Below, one piece after another: positions 1 through 7,250 of a stretch of 8,394 bases of DNA (the first letter of the stretch is position 1; each line of letters begins with the position of its first letter). The translations under genes and the position numbers were made by a program. Below the pieces are notes generated by a model, which was given only the letters and a program-made list of their open reading frames with translations, was not told where the DNA came from and searched no databases. Source of the stretch: CAIWXH01 sp964555675. GTDB taxonomy: Bacteria > Chloroflexota > Chloroflexia > Chloroflexales > Chloroflexaceae. The stretch spans positions 1 to 8,394 of the forward strand of contig CAZKTU010000268.1 of NCBI GenBank assembly GCA_964555675.1, written 5' to 3'.

Positions 1-8
1 CAAGGGTG

Positions 9-35
9 GATGTGGAGGGCCCAGCCCTCCACATC
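9..35 (-). terminator. Perfect 12-bp stem-loop after the aminotransferase gene, possible terminator
   Basis: Positions 9-20 and 24-35 are perfect reverse complements (GATGTGGAGGGC / GCCCTCCACATC) separated by the 3-base loop CCA. The hairpin begins 12 bases past the aminotransferase stop codon on the minus strand, where an operon terminator would be expected. Only eight bases remain after the stem before the window ends, and these (CACCCTTG on the minus strand) contain no run of T, so an intrinsic terminator is not proven. Alternatives are an mRNA 3'-end stabilising hairpin or a bidirectional terminator shared with a convergent gene outside the window. Confidence 0.55.
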
Positions 36-47
36 TCCTCAGCTCCT

Positions 48-1232
48 TTACCCCTTGTACTTGCGCACCACCGCGGCCATGCGCTCGAGGCCCTGCTCGA
101 GCTGGGCGTAGGGCACGGCCAGCGAGCAGCGGACGAAGCCCTCGTTGAAAGGGTCGGTCGCGCCGCCGGCGCCGCCGATCATCACATTGCCCTCCTCGCG
201 CAGGGCCTTGGCGAACTGCTGCGAGGTCAGGCCGGTGCTGCTGATGCTGGGCATGATGTAGTAGGCGCCCCGCGGCCGCCCGTAGGGCAGCCCCATGCTG
301 TCGAGGGCCTGGATCCAGAGCCGGCGGCGCCGGTCGTACTCCGCCAGGATCTCGTCGAACCAGTCGTGGGGCCCGGTGACGGCGGCCAGGGCCGCGTACT
401 GGGACACCGAGGGCGCGCAGATCGTCATGCCGTGCGAGAGGGGCAGCAGGGCGTCGGTGATCTCGCGGCGGGCGGCCACATAGCCGATGCGCCAGCCCGT
501 CATGCCGTAGCACTTCGAGAAGCCGTTGATCAGCACCGTGCGCTCCCACATGCCGGGCAGCGCGGCCAGGCTGACGTGCTCGAAGCCGTCGTAGACGAAG
601 CGCTCGTACAGCTCGTCCCAGATCACCAGCAGGTCGTGGCGCTGGGCGATCGCCGCGATGCGCTCGAGGGTGGCCCGCTCCATCACCGCGCCCGTCGGGT
701 TCGAGGGCGAGATCAGGATCATGGCTTTGGTGCGCGGCGTGACCGCCCGCTCGAGGTCGTCCGGGTTGACCTCGAAGTTGTCCTCGAGCCGGGTGGGCAC
801 CGGGATCATGGTGGCGCCGGCGAGCATGATGTCGCGCCGGTACTCGTCGTAGAACGGGGTCGGCACCAGCACTTCGTCGCCCGGGTCGAGCAGGGCCAGG
901 GTCACGGTGAGCATGGCCGCCTGCGAGCCGGCGGTGACGATGATCTCGTGGGCCGGGTCGACCGTCAGGCCCTTCTCGCGGCGCAGCTGCTCGGCGATGG
1001 CCTCGCGCAGGGGCGGCAGGCCCGCCCAGGCGGTGTAGACCGTCTTGCCCTCGGCCAGGGCCCGCTGGCCGGCCTCGACCACGTGGGGCGGGGTCGGGAA
1101 GTCGGGCGTGCCGCTGGCCAGGTTGATCATCCCCGGCGCGCTGATCGAGGTCTGCTTGGCCAGGGTGGCGCTCACCTGCCGCGCCCGCTCCGACGAGAGG
1201 CGGGCCATCAGGCCCTCAGTCTTGGTGGTCAT
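48..1232 (-). CDS. PLP-dependent class I/II aminotransferase (aspartate aminotransferase-like)
   Basis: This 394-residue protein has the full signature of fold-type I class I aminotransferases, probably the subgroup that includes bacterial aspartate and aromatic transaminases. Visible motifs are the N-terminal SGTPDFPTP (residues 40-48), SPSNPTG (175-181) whose Asn178 contacts the cofactor, WDE with Asp206 for the pyridine nitrogen, and NGFSK with Lys240 as the Schiff-base lysine. GWRIGY (246-251) has Arg248 near the cofactor phosphate, and Arg368 in FVRCS is the likely binder of the substrate carboxylate. Length is normal and there is no signal peptide, so it should act in the cytoplasm. The start is supported by AAGGAG at 1245-1240, seven bases upstream of the ATG. 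A second ATG four bases further upstream is out of frame. It is the last gene of the operon, 49 bases after the S9 peptidase gene, and may deaminate amino acids released by the upstream hydrolases. The amino donor cannot be read from the sequence. Confidence 0.95.
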   Translation of the reverse strand: MTTKTEGLMARLSSERARQVSATLAKQTSISAPGMINLASGTPDFPTPPHVVEAGQRALAEGKTVYTAWAGLPPLREAIAEQLRREKGLTVDPAHEIIVTAGSQAAMLTVTLALLDPGDEVLVPTPFYDEYRRDIMLAGATMIPVPTRLEDNFEVNPDDLERAVTPRTKAMILISPSNPTGAVMERATLERIAAIAQRHDLLVIWDELYERFVYDGFEHVSLAALPGMWERTVLINGFSKCYGMTGWRIGYVAARREITDALLPLSHGMTICAPSVSQYAALAAVTGPHDWFDEILAEYDRRRRLWIQALDSMGLPYGRPRGAYYIMPSISSTGLTSQQFAKALREEGNVMIGGAGGATDPFNEGFVRCSLAVPYAQLEQGLERMAAVVRKYKG

Positions 1233-1258
1233 GCATGCACTCCTTGTTCACATAGGCC

Positions 1259-1276
1259 GGGTTCGTACATGAACCC
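1259..1276. repeat. Small inverted repeat between peptidase and aminotransferase genes
   Basis: GGGTTC (1259-1264) and GAACCC (1271-1276) form a 6-bp perfect stem around the 6-base loop GTACAT. It lies in the longest gap of the operon (1233-1281), between the S9 peptidase stop and the aminotransferase Shine-Dalgarno. No T-run follows it, so it is unlikely to be a strong terminator. It could be a processing or mRNA-stability hairpin, or a chance dyad in GC-rich DNA. Confidence 0.3.
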
Positions 1277-1281
1277 TCACC

Positions 1282-3366
1282 TCACAGCCAGCGTTGAAAC
1301 CAGTCGAGGTAGCGGTCGAGGCGGAAGATGCGGTGCCAGGGCTTGCCCGCCCGCGACAGCTCGTGGCTCTCGTCGGGGAAGCGCACCAGCTCGGTGGGCA
1401 CGCCGCGCCGCCTGAGGGCCATGTAGAGCTGCTCGCCCTGCTCGACGGCGCAGCGGTGGTCGAGGGCCGAGTGGACCACCAGGGTCGGGGTCTGGATCGA
1501 GCCGGCGTAGAGCACCGGCGAGCGCTCGATCAGCGTCTCGACATTCTCCCAGGGCAGCAGCTTGTCGAACTCGACCTGGTCGAGCAGGAAGCCGATGTCG
1601 CTGGTGCCGACCTGCGAGGTGCGGTTGGTCAGGGCCCGGTCGACCACGGCGGCCTTGAACTCGGGGTGGCGCGCGATGATCCAGGCGGCGCTGTAGCCGC
1701 CGTAGCTGCCGCCCGCCACGGCCAGCCGCGCGGGGTCGATAAAGTCGAAGGCCGCGCAGGCGGCGCGCAGGAAGGCGATGTTGTCCTCGTAGTCGAGGTC
1801 GCCCCAGCGCCCGCGCGTCGCCGCCGAGAAGGGCTGGCCGTAGCCGTGGTTGCCGCGGGTGTTGCAGTTGATCACCGCGTAGCCCTGGGCGGCGTAGACC
1901 TGCCACTCGTGCACGAAGACGCTGGCGCGCATGCCGCCGGGCCCGCCGCCGGTGTAGAGGATGACCGGGTAGCGCTCGCCCGGCAGGCGCCCCACGGGCG
2001 GGTTGACCCAGCCCTCGATCCGCACGCCCCCCGAGTCGCAGGCGAAGCGTACGGCGGGCGAGAGCTCGACCTCGCCCAGCAGCTCTGCATTAACCGCAGT
2101 CAGCCGGCGGGGCTCGGCGCCCGGCTCGAGGGCGTAGAGGTCGCCCGGGTTCTGGCTGTCGCCGATCAGGGCCACCAGGGTGCGGGCCGCCGGGTCGAGC
2201 GAGAAGGCGGTCACCACCTGGTCGCCCGTCGTCAGGGGCGTCAGGCCCCCGTCGGTCAGGCTCAGCCGGTTGAGGTGAACGGTGCCGGCCTCGTTGACCA
2301 GTAGCAGCAGGCCGGAACCGTCGGGCAGCCAGCGCGGCTCGTCGTCGCCGCCGTAGCGCCGCAGGTCGTAGTTGCGCGAATAGTCGCCGATCGCACGGTC
2401 GAGCTCGGCGGTGACGCAGCGCCCGGCCCCGCTGGCCACGTCGACCAGCCAGAGGTTGGGCGTGCCGTAGTGGCCGATTGTCGGGTCGTCGTGCCCGCAG
2501 ACCGCCAGGGTCGCGCCGTCGGGCGACCACGACAGATCGCTGCTGCGCATCTCTTCGAGGCCGAAGAGGGCGCGCGGCGGGGCCGGCTGGGCCGCGTCGA
2601 TCAGGTAGATGTAGCTTTTGCGGCGCCCCTCGCCGCCCGGGTCGAGGTTGGCGGTCGTGGCGAGCGTGCGCCCGTCGGGCGACCAGACGGGCGGGCTGAA
2701 GTCGTGGGGCCCCGCCGTCAGGGCCACGGGCAGCGAGGGCGCAGGGGCGGCCGGGTCGACGGCGACGACCGCCAGGTGGTTGTAGTAGTTGCCCAGGAAG
2801 CCGGCGGCGTCGGACTTCCAGCGCAGGCGCTGGGTGACCACCACGTCGCGGTTGAAGCGGGCGTAGAGGTCGTCGGGGGCCGGCTGCTCGTCGCCGATCT
2901 GCTCGAGGCCCCGCTCGGGGTCGAGCATGGTCACGAAGGCGATGCGCGCGCCGTCGGGCGACCAACTGGGGGCCCTGGCGCCCCCGCGCAGCGCGGTGAG
3001 GGCGCGGGCCGGGCCGCCCGCCGCGGGCACAAGCATCAGCTGGGGGCCGCCGTCGAGGGCCGTCACGGCCGCCGGGGGCGCGCCGGCCAGGGTCGGACGC
3101 GGGCGACCCGCGGCGAGGTAGGCGATCTGTCCGCCGTCGGGCGACCAGCGCGGGTGTGTATCGAGGCCGGGGCCCTCGCTGAGCTGGCGGGTCGCCCCGC
3201 TGGCGATATCCGTGACCATCACCCGCGAGCGGTAGCGGTTCTCCTCGGGGTCGATCCAGGTGCGCACCCAGGCCACCTCGCGGCCATCGGGCGAGACCTG
3301 GGGGTCGTCACACAGCTGGAAGCGCAGCAGGTCGCGCGATGAGAGCCTGCGCCGGGCCTCAGTCAT
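1282..3366 (-). CDS. S9 family (prolyl oligopeptidase/acylaminoacyl-peptidase-like) serine peptidase
   Basis: The 694-residue protein has the two-domain layout of S9 peptidases. Residues about 15-430 form a predicted beta-propeller with repeated SPDG turns at 25-28, 75-78, 136-139, 229-232 and 281-284 and a variant LPDG at 347-350, as in PD40/TolB-like blades. Residues about 440-694 are an alpha/beta-hydrolase domain with GGSYGGY (nucleophile Ser554), Asp636 in SALDH and His668 in DESHEL, a complete catalytic triad in the usual order. The CNTRGNHGYG segment (501-510) and GGGPGG (473-478, oxyanion region) are also typical. Family members cleave short peptides, often after proline, or remove acylated N-terminal residues; the exact specificity cannot be told here. 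There is no signal peptide or membrane segment, so a cytoplasmic location is likely. AGGAG at 3379-3375, eight bases before the ATG, supports the start. It lies 34 bases after the M24 gene and fits a peptide-scavenging operon. Confidence 0.95.
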   Translation of the reverse strand: MTEARRRLSSRDLLRFQLCDDPQVSPDGREVAWVRTWIDPEENRYRSRVMVTDIASGATRQLSEGPGLDTHPRWSPDGGQIAYLAAGRPRPTLAGAPPAAVTALDGGPQLMLVPAAGGPARALTALRGGARAPSWSPDGARIAFVTMLDPERGLEQIGDEQPAPDDLYARFNRDVVVTQRLRWKSDAAGFLGNYYNHLAVVAVDPAAPAPSLPVALTAGPHDFSPPVWSPDGRTLATTANLDPGGEGRRKSYIYLIDAAQPAPPRALFGLEEMRSSDLSWSPDGATLAVCGHDDPTIGHYGTPNLWLVDVASGAGRCVTAELDRAIGDYSRNYDLRRYGGDDEPRWLPDGSGLLLLVNEAGTVHLNRLSLTDGGLTPLTTGDQVVTAFSLDPAARTLVALIGDSQNPGDLYALEPGAEPRRLTAVNAELLGEVELSPAVRFACDSGGVRIEGWVNPPVGRLPGERYPVILYTGGGPGGMRASVFVHEWQVYAAQGYAVINCNTRGNHGYGQPFSAATRGRWGDLDYEDNIAFLRAACAAFDFIDPARLAVAGGSYGGYSAAWIIARHPEFKAAVVDRALTNRTSQVGTSDIGFLLDQVEFDKLLPWENVETLIERSPVLYAGSIQTPTLVVHSALDHRCAVEQGEQLYMALRRRGVPTELVRFPDESHELSRAGKPWHRIFRLDRYLDWFQRWL
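2516..3147 (-). repeat. Four identical 14-base copies encoding the WSPDG propeller motif
   Basis: The 14-mer CCGTCGGGCGACCA (plus strand) occurs without mismatch at 2516-2529, 2672-2685, 2951-2964 and 3134-3147. All copies are in the same reading phase and encode Trp-Ser-Pro-Asp-Gly at residues 280, 228, 135 and 74 of the S9 peptidase. They mark equivalent turns of separate propeller blades. Identity at synonymous positions as well as in the protein may reflect strong codon bias or blade-to-blade exchange; sequence between the copies is not conserved. Confidence 0.8.
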
Positions 3367-3400
3367 AGGGGTCGCTCCTCTTGGGGTACGGAAGGGCGCT

Positions 3401-4564
3401 CTACATGGGCCGCCAGCGCAGATCCCAGTCGCCGCTGAAGCGCTCGGCGCCCTCGGGGGTGATCAGGATGTCCTCGTTGATGCCGGTACCCCAGGGCACA
3501 TCGGGGGTCACGGCGCGGCGTGGGTGGTACGAGAAGGTCATGCCGGCCTCGAGGGGCCAGCTCTGCGACGCGCCCCAGGGCTGCTCGGCGGCGAACCAGG
3601 GGCGCTCGATCGTGTCGAGGCCCTGGCCGTGCATGTCGAAGTGGCGCGTGGGCGCCCCCAGCTCCCAGCCATCCGCGACCATGGTCTGCTCGAAGATCGC
3701 GGCCAGCTGCGGCAGGGTCGCGCCGGGGCGGGCCGCCGCGCGGATGGCCGCGTAGGCCCGCAGCTCGCTGTCCATCAGGCGCGCCTCGAGCTCGCTGGGC
3801 GGGCGGTAGGCGCAGGTGACCGTGAGCTCGGACCAGTGGCCGCTCGGCCCACAGATCTCCATATGGTACGAAAGGATGCCGTCGCAGCGCACCGGGGTCT
3901 CGTCGGGCACGCCGGCGCGGGCCGCGTCCTCGCCCATGAAGACGAGGATGTCGCGGGCGCCGCCCGCCAGGGCGATGCGCGAGCACTCGGCGGCGAGCTC
4001 AAGCTGGGTCTTGCCGGGGGTCACGATCTCGACGAAGCGCTCCATGCAGGCCTTCGAGAGCGTCCACAGCTCGCGGATCTGCTGGATCTCGAGGGGGCTG
4101 CGGATCATGCGCACCCGGTCGATCAGCTCGTCGGCGTCGACGAACTCGGCGTGGGGGAGGGCCTCGCGCAGCTCGGCCAGCACGCCGGCGCCGATGATCT
4201 GGCGCATGCCGGCGACGCCGATGCGGGCCCGGGCGAGCTTGCGCTCGCGGGCGATGGCGGCCACCCGCGGCACGAGGAAGACGTCGCCGTCGGCGTCCTC
4301 GACCCAGCCCCTGGCGGCGATCTTCGCGGCGACGGCGGGGCTGGTCAGGGTCAGCGCAGGCTCGCCGGCCAGGGGGATGAGCAGCAGCCCGTCGTGGCCC
4401 CACAGGTGGAAGTCGGTCAGGTAGCGGATGTAGCCCCGCCCGGTCCACCAGTGCCCCTTGCCGGCGACGAGGAGGGCGTCGAGGCCCGCGGTGGCCATGG
4501 CCGCGCGCAGGCGCGTGTAGCGCAGGTCGCGCTCTGCGAGGGTGGCGGCGGTGTACAGCGTCAT
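3401..4564 (-). CDS. M24 family (creatinase/aminopeptidase P fold) hydrolase with non-canonical metal ligands
   Basis: The 387-residue protein matches the two-domain plan of M24B proteins: a creatinase-like N-terminal domain (about 10-150, with LLVAGKGHWW and YIRYLTDF) and a pita-bread catalytic domain (about 153-375, starting at RMIRSPLEIQQIR). Canonical M24 peptidases bind two metals through Asp, Asp, His, Glu and Glu. Here the matching positions read Met235 (with Glu236 next to it), Glu246, His312 in MHGQGL, His347 in FSYHP and Glu364 in INEDILIT. Only the His and last Glu are clearly kept. Creatinase and related amidinohydrolases also lack the dinuclear site, so this may be a metal-independent C-N hydrolase, or a protein with an altered metal site, rather than a true Xaa-Pro peptidase. 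The start ATG overlaps the amidohydrolase stop as ATGA (4564-4561). No strong Shine-Dalgarno precedes it, suggesting translational coupling. By-eye alignment of the ligands is the weak point. Confidence 0.92.
   Translation of the reverse strand: MTLYTAATLAERDLRYTRLRAAMATAGLDALLVAGKGHWWTGRGYIRYLTDFHLWGHDGLLLIPLAGEPALTLTSPAVAAKIAARGWVEDADGDVFLVPRVAAIARERKLARARIGVAGMRQIIGAGVLAELREALPHAEFVDADELIDRVRMIRSPLEIQQIRELWTLSKACMERFVEIVTPGKTQLELAAECSRIALAGGARDILVFMGEDAARAGVPDETPVRCDGILSYHMEICGPSGHWSELTVTCAYRPPSELEARLMDSELRAYAAIRAAARPGATLPQLAAIFEQTMVADGWELGAPTRHFDMHGQGLDTIERPWFAAEQPWGASQSWPLEAGMTFSYHPRRAVTPDVPWGTGINEDILITPEGAERFSGDWDLRWRPM
4561..4564 (-). other. ATGA stop/start overlap coupling amidohydrolase and M24 genes
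   Basis: The plus-strand TCAT reads ATGA on the minus strand: the ATG (4564-4562) opens the M24 gene and the TGA (4563-4561) closes the amidohydrolase gene. Upstream sequence (GGGAAGCGGCTGGT) has only a weak ribosome-binding candidate, unlike the other genes here. Re-initiation by ribosomes ending the amidohydrolase is therefore the likely way the M24 protein is made, which would keep the two products at similar levels. Confidence 0.85.
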
Positions 4565-5787
4565 ACCAGCCGCTTCCCGGCCACGTAGGTGCGGCTCACT
4601 GTGGTCAGGGCGTCGAGATCCTCGCGCGGGTCGCCGCCCACCACCACCACGTCGGCCAGCTTGCCGGCCTCGAGGGTGCCGAGCTTGGCGGTCAGGTTGC
4701 TGATCTGGGCTGCGACGCTGGTGGCGCTGCGCAGGGCGCCGTAGTTGTCGGCGACCACGCCGAGCTTGACCATGAACTTCATCTCGGGGGCGATCACGCC
4801 GTGGCCGACGGCGGGGCTGCCGGCGTCGGTGCCGAAGCCGATCACCACGCCGGCTTTGGCGGCCTTGACGATGCCCTCGTAGCGGGCGGGGTTGGCGACG
4901 GCCTTCTGGCGCTCGAGCAGCTTCCAGTCGGGGATGTTGAACTTCTTGGCGACCTCGGGCTGGCTCTGCATCACCACGGGCGCGAAGGTGGTGACGATCG
5001 GGATCTTCTTCGCCAGCAGCAGCTCAATCGTCTCGTCGCTCATGCTGCCGCCGTGCTCGACCACGTCGACGCCGAAGCGGGCGACCCGCTCGATGCACTC
5101 GTTATAGGTGGCGTGGGCGGTGACCGGGATGCCGTTGCGGTGGGCCTCGTCGATCACGGCCGCCAGCTCCTCGTCGGTGAACTCGAGGGTGTCGTGGCAG
5201 GCCATGATCTTGATCAGGTCGGCCCCGCCGCGCACCTGGTCGCGCACGGCCCGGCGCATCTCGTCGGCGCCGCTGGCCTCGCGGCAGGCCCAGTAGGTGT
5301 GGCCGCCGGTCTGCACGATCGCCTCGCCGCAGGCCAGGATGCGCGGGCCGGGGAAGATGCCCTGCTCGACGGCCTGCTTGGCGAAGAGGTTGGTCTTGTG
5401 CAGGCCCAGGTCGCGCACGGTGGTCACGCCGGCCCGCAGGCTGATCAGCATGTTGCCGGCGCACTTGTAGGCCGAGATCTCGGGCGGGTCGTTGAGCGAC
5501 TGATGGGCCAGGTCGTGTACGCCGTCCCAGGCCAGGTGGGCGTGGCTGTTGAACATGCCGGGGATGATCGTCCCGCCGGTCTCGACCACCTCGGCGCCGC
5601 GCTCGCCGAGGTCGGCGGCGCTGCCCACAGCCTTGATCTTGTCGCCCTCGATCTCGACGAAGCCCTGCTCGATCACCTCGTCCGCGCGACAGGTGAGCAC
5701 GCGCCCCTTGAGGATGGTGTGGCCCGTCGGGGCCTCGTACATGGGCGCGATCAGCTTTTGGAAGCGCCAGGCTGGCTGCTCAGGCAT
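4561..5787 (-). CDS. Metal-dependent amidohydrolase (imidazolonepropionase/Xaa-Pro dipeptidase-like, subgroup A)
   Basis: This 408-residue protein belongs to the amidohydrolase superfamily. The flanking beta-sandwich is visible at both ends (about 24-75, and 369-408 with GKLADVVVVGGDP). The barrel carries His82 and His84 in NSHAHL, TTVRDLG (122-128), Lys193 in DLIKIMA as a probable carboxylated metal-bridging lysine, His225 in VTAHA, His245 in VEHGG and Asp321 in GTDAGSP. This complete ligand set fits the binuclear subgroup containing Xaa-Pro dipeptidases, arginine/lysine carboxypeptidases and imidazolonepropionase-like proteins. It probably hydrolyses an amide or peptide bond next to a carboxylated residue, or opens a ring, in the cytoplasm. 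The start is firm: AAGGAGGT at 5801-5794 sits six bases before the ATG. It follows the TIM-barrel gene by 33 bases and overlaps the M24 gene by four. The exact substrate is not readable. Confidence 0.95.
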   Translation of the reverse strand: MPEQPAWRFQKLIAPMYEAPTGHTILKGRVLTCRADEVIEQGFVEIEGDKIKAVGSAADLGERGAEVVETGGTIIPGMFNSHAHLAWDGVHDLAHQSLNDPPEISAYKCAGNMLISLRAGVTTVRDLGLHKTNLFAKQAVEQGIFPGPRILACGEAIVQTGGHTYWACREASGADEMRRAVRDQVRGGADLIKIMACHDTLEFTDEELAAVIDEAHRNGIPVTAHATYNECIERVARFGVDVVEHGGSMSDETIELLLAKKIPIVTTFAPVVMQSQPEVAKKFNIPDWKLLERQKAVANPARYEGIVKAAKAGVVIGFGTDAGSPAVGHGVIAPEMKFMVKLGVVADNYGALRSATSVAAQISNLTAKLGTLEAGKLADVVVVGGDPREDLDALTTVSRTYVAGKRLV

Positions 5788-5793
5788 CGGGGT

Positions 5794-5801
5794 ACCTCCT
5801 T
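5794..5801 (-). promoter_or_regulatory. Consensus Shine-Dalgarno of the amidohydrolase gene
   Basis: AAGGAGGT on the minus strand is a full match to the anti-Shine-Dalgarno complement, six bases before the ATG at 5787. It is the strongest ribosome-binding site in the window. This suggests high translation of the amidohydrolase and, through the ATGA overlap, of the M24 protein. Confidence 0.8.
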
Positions 5802-5820
5802 AATGTGTAGCTCTGGGGCA

Positions 5821-7248
5821 TCAAGCGTGCAGACCCAGCTCGCGCAGGGCGGCGGCGGCCCCGTCGAGGCTGCTCAGGTTCATGCCGGCGTAGTTGGGCG
5901 AGAAGACCACCCCGTGGCCGCCGGCCTGGTAGGTGGCCATCACGCTGCGATAGACGATCTCGGGGGTGCAGGTGGCCTGGTCGGCGCGGGTGCGCGGCGC
6001 GTCGACGCCGATGCCCATGTAGACGGCGACCTTGTCGCCCACGGCCCGCAGGGTGTCGCGGCACTGGCCGCCGACATAGGTGTCGGGGTCCATTCCGCGC
6101 TGCACCAGCTCGCCCCAGGGCGCCTCGCTCAGGCCCAGGATCTTGTACATCACCGGGGTGAACTCGTCGGGGGTGAAGTCGCGCAGGATGCTCTTATGGA
6201 AGTCGGTCATCTCCTTCACATAGACTCCGCCGGCCTGGTGCTGGTAGGTGATCGGCTTCACCCAGTCGCTGTAGGTGGTCTGCTCGTCCCAGGGCCACTG
6301 GGCCTTGCGGAAGGGGTTGAAGTGGTTGCGGTTCCAGACGTTCAGGCCGAAGCCCAGCTTGGGGTTGCACCACTTGACCATGCCGTACAGCTCGCGGTCG
6401 AGGTCTTTGCTGCGCTCGAGCCAGAAACGCTCCCAGATCAGCACCTCGGGGTTGCGCATCAGCACGCGCAGGAACTCGATCAGCGCGCCGTCGACGAAGG
6501 GCTCGCCGGCCCTGGCCCGCTGGAAGTACTGGTGGACCTCGCGGAAGGCGGCCCGGGCGGCCTCGACGTCGATGCCGCGCTCGAGGGCCTCGCGGCGGCA
6601 GTGCTCGCAGAAGCAGCCGGGGGCCTGACCCTGGATCATGCGGTCGAGCGGGCTGTTGCGCTCGTTGCACCACATGATCCCGTCGATGTCATAGCTGCGA
6701 CACTGGTCTTCGACCAGGGCGTGCCACCAGCGCCTGTAGGCCGGGTTCGAGGTGCAGGGCTCGCCGGCGACCCGGCCGTAGACGTCGACCTCGAGGTACT
6801 GGGGCATGTTCGGGATGTTGACCGCGCTGGCCGAGCCGTGGCCGGCGTACTTGAAGAGGGGCTCCATCATCTCGGGGATGACCTGCATGCCGCGGGCGCG
6901 GGCCGCCGGGATCACCAGCTCGAGGATGTCGCGCCCGGCCAGCTCGGCGTCGGTCGAGCGAAAGTCTTTGATCGGCGTGTTGGCGTAGTACTCGGGGTGG
7001 GTGGCCCAGTAGGCGCCGCCCTGCATGGTGTAGGGCGCCTGTACGCCATGGTCGGGCCAGCCCTCGAGGGCGTGCGAGATGCGCCGGCCCACCTTGAGGC
7101 CCAGCCACGAGATCGTGCCGATCAGCAGCACGTTCACGCCCACCCGGCTCTGTAGCGTGTCGAGGACATGCTCGACGCCCTCGTCGATAAAGCTGATCGG
7201 GCTGATCTGGATGCCGACGAACTTCTTGGCGGGGTCCGGTGTGCTCAT
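5821..7248 (-). CDS. Putative TIM-barrel glycoside hydrolase-like protein of unassigned family
   Basis: The 475-residue protein (from the ATG at 7248) reads like a hypothetical glycosidase-type (beta/alpha) barrel. Candidate core strands are VGIQISP (11-17), VNVLLIGT (38-45), MQVIPEMMEP (121-130), DIDGIMWCNERN (187-198), LGFGLNVWNRN (298-308), VAVYMGIGVDAP (407-418) and GGHGVVFSPNYAGM (443-456). Acidic residues at strand ends (Glu126, Glu129, Glu196, Asp416) are candidate catalytic groups; none can be assigned with confidence. After the Glu196 strand comes CxCxxC (Cys212, Cys214, Cys217, in GCFCEHCRREAL), a feature of several uncharacterised barrel families, possibly structural or metal-binding. 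There is no signal peptide, so it would act inside the cell on small substrates. It lies 35 bases after a Gfo/Idh/MocA oxidoreductase, a common partner of sugar enzymes. A longer form from the ATG at 7287 (488 residues) is possible. I do not recognise the exact family. Confidence 0.88.
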   Translation of the reverse strand: MSTPDPAKKFVGIQISPISFIDEGVEHVLDTLQSRVGVNVLLIGTISWLGLKVGRRISHALEGWPDHGVQAPYTMQGGAYWATHPEYYANTPIKDFRSTDAELAGRDILELVIPAARARGMQVIPEMMEPLFKYAGHGSASAVNIPNMPQYLEVDVYGRVAGEPCTSNPAYRRWWHALVEDQCRSYDIDGIMWCNERNSPLDRMIQGQAPGCFCEHCRREALERGIDVEAARAAFREVHQYFQRARAGEPFVDGALIEFLRVLMRNPEVLIWERFWLERSKDLDRELYGMVKWCNPKLGFGLNVWNRNHFNPFRKAQWPWDEQTTYSDWVKPITYQHQAGGVYVKEMTDFHKSILRDFTPDEFTPVMYKILGLSEAPWGELVQRGMDPDTYVGGQCRDTLRAVGDKVAVYMGIGVDAPRTRADQATCTPEIVYRSVMATYQAGGHGVVFSPNYAGMNLSSLDGAAAALRELGLHA

Positions 7249-7250
7249 GG

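Noticed and set aside
1277..4448. Minus-strand frames overlapping the peptidase and M24 genes (for example 1277-1906, 2090-2965, 3363-3986, 3999-4448).
   Set aside because: They are shifted-frame readings of the true genes, very rich in Arg, Pro and Gly, with no catalytic motifs or plausible ribosome-binding sites.
3401..4564. Naming the M24 gene as pepQ/pepP or doeA (ectoine hydrolase).
   Set aside because: The fold fits, but the ligand set differs from standard peptidases, and no other ectoine-degradation genes are recognisable, so a symbol would be over-specific.
6..4588. Further long plus-strand open frames (6-1415, 1294-2304, 2470-3342, 3260-4588).
   Set aside because: All are antisense to the aminotransferase, S9 peptidase and M24 genes, and show skewed, low-complexity composition without recognisable motifs.
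4561..5787. Naming the amidohydrolase hutI (imidazolonepropionase).
   Set aside because: No other histidine-degradation genes (hutH, hutU, hutG) are present. The TTVRDLG plus LIKI pattern fits the broader Xaa-Pro dipeptidase-like subgroup better.
4801..7155. A 784-codon open frame on the plus strand opposite the TIM-barrel and amidohydrolase genes.
   Set aside because: It lies antisense to two genes with clear family motifs. Its translation is a low-complexity mix rich in Gly, Ala, Val, Asp, His and Leu, and it crosses an intergenic gap. It is a by-product of high GC and third-position bias.
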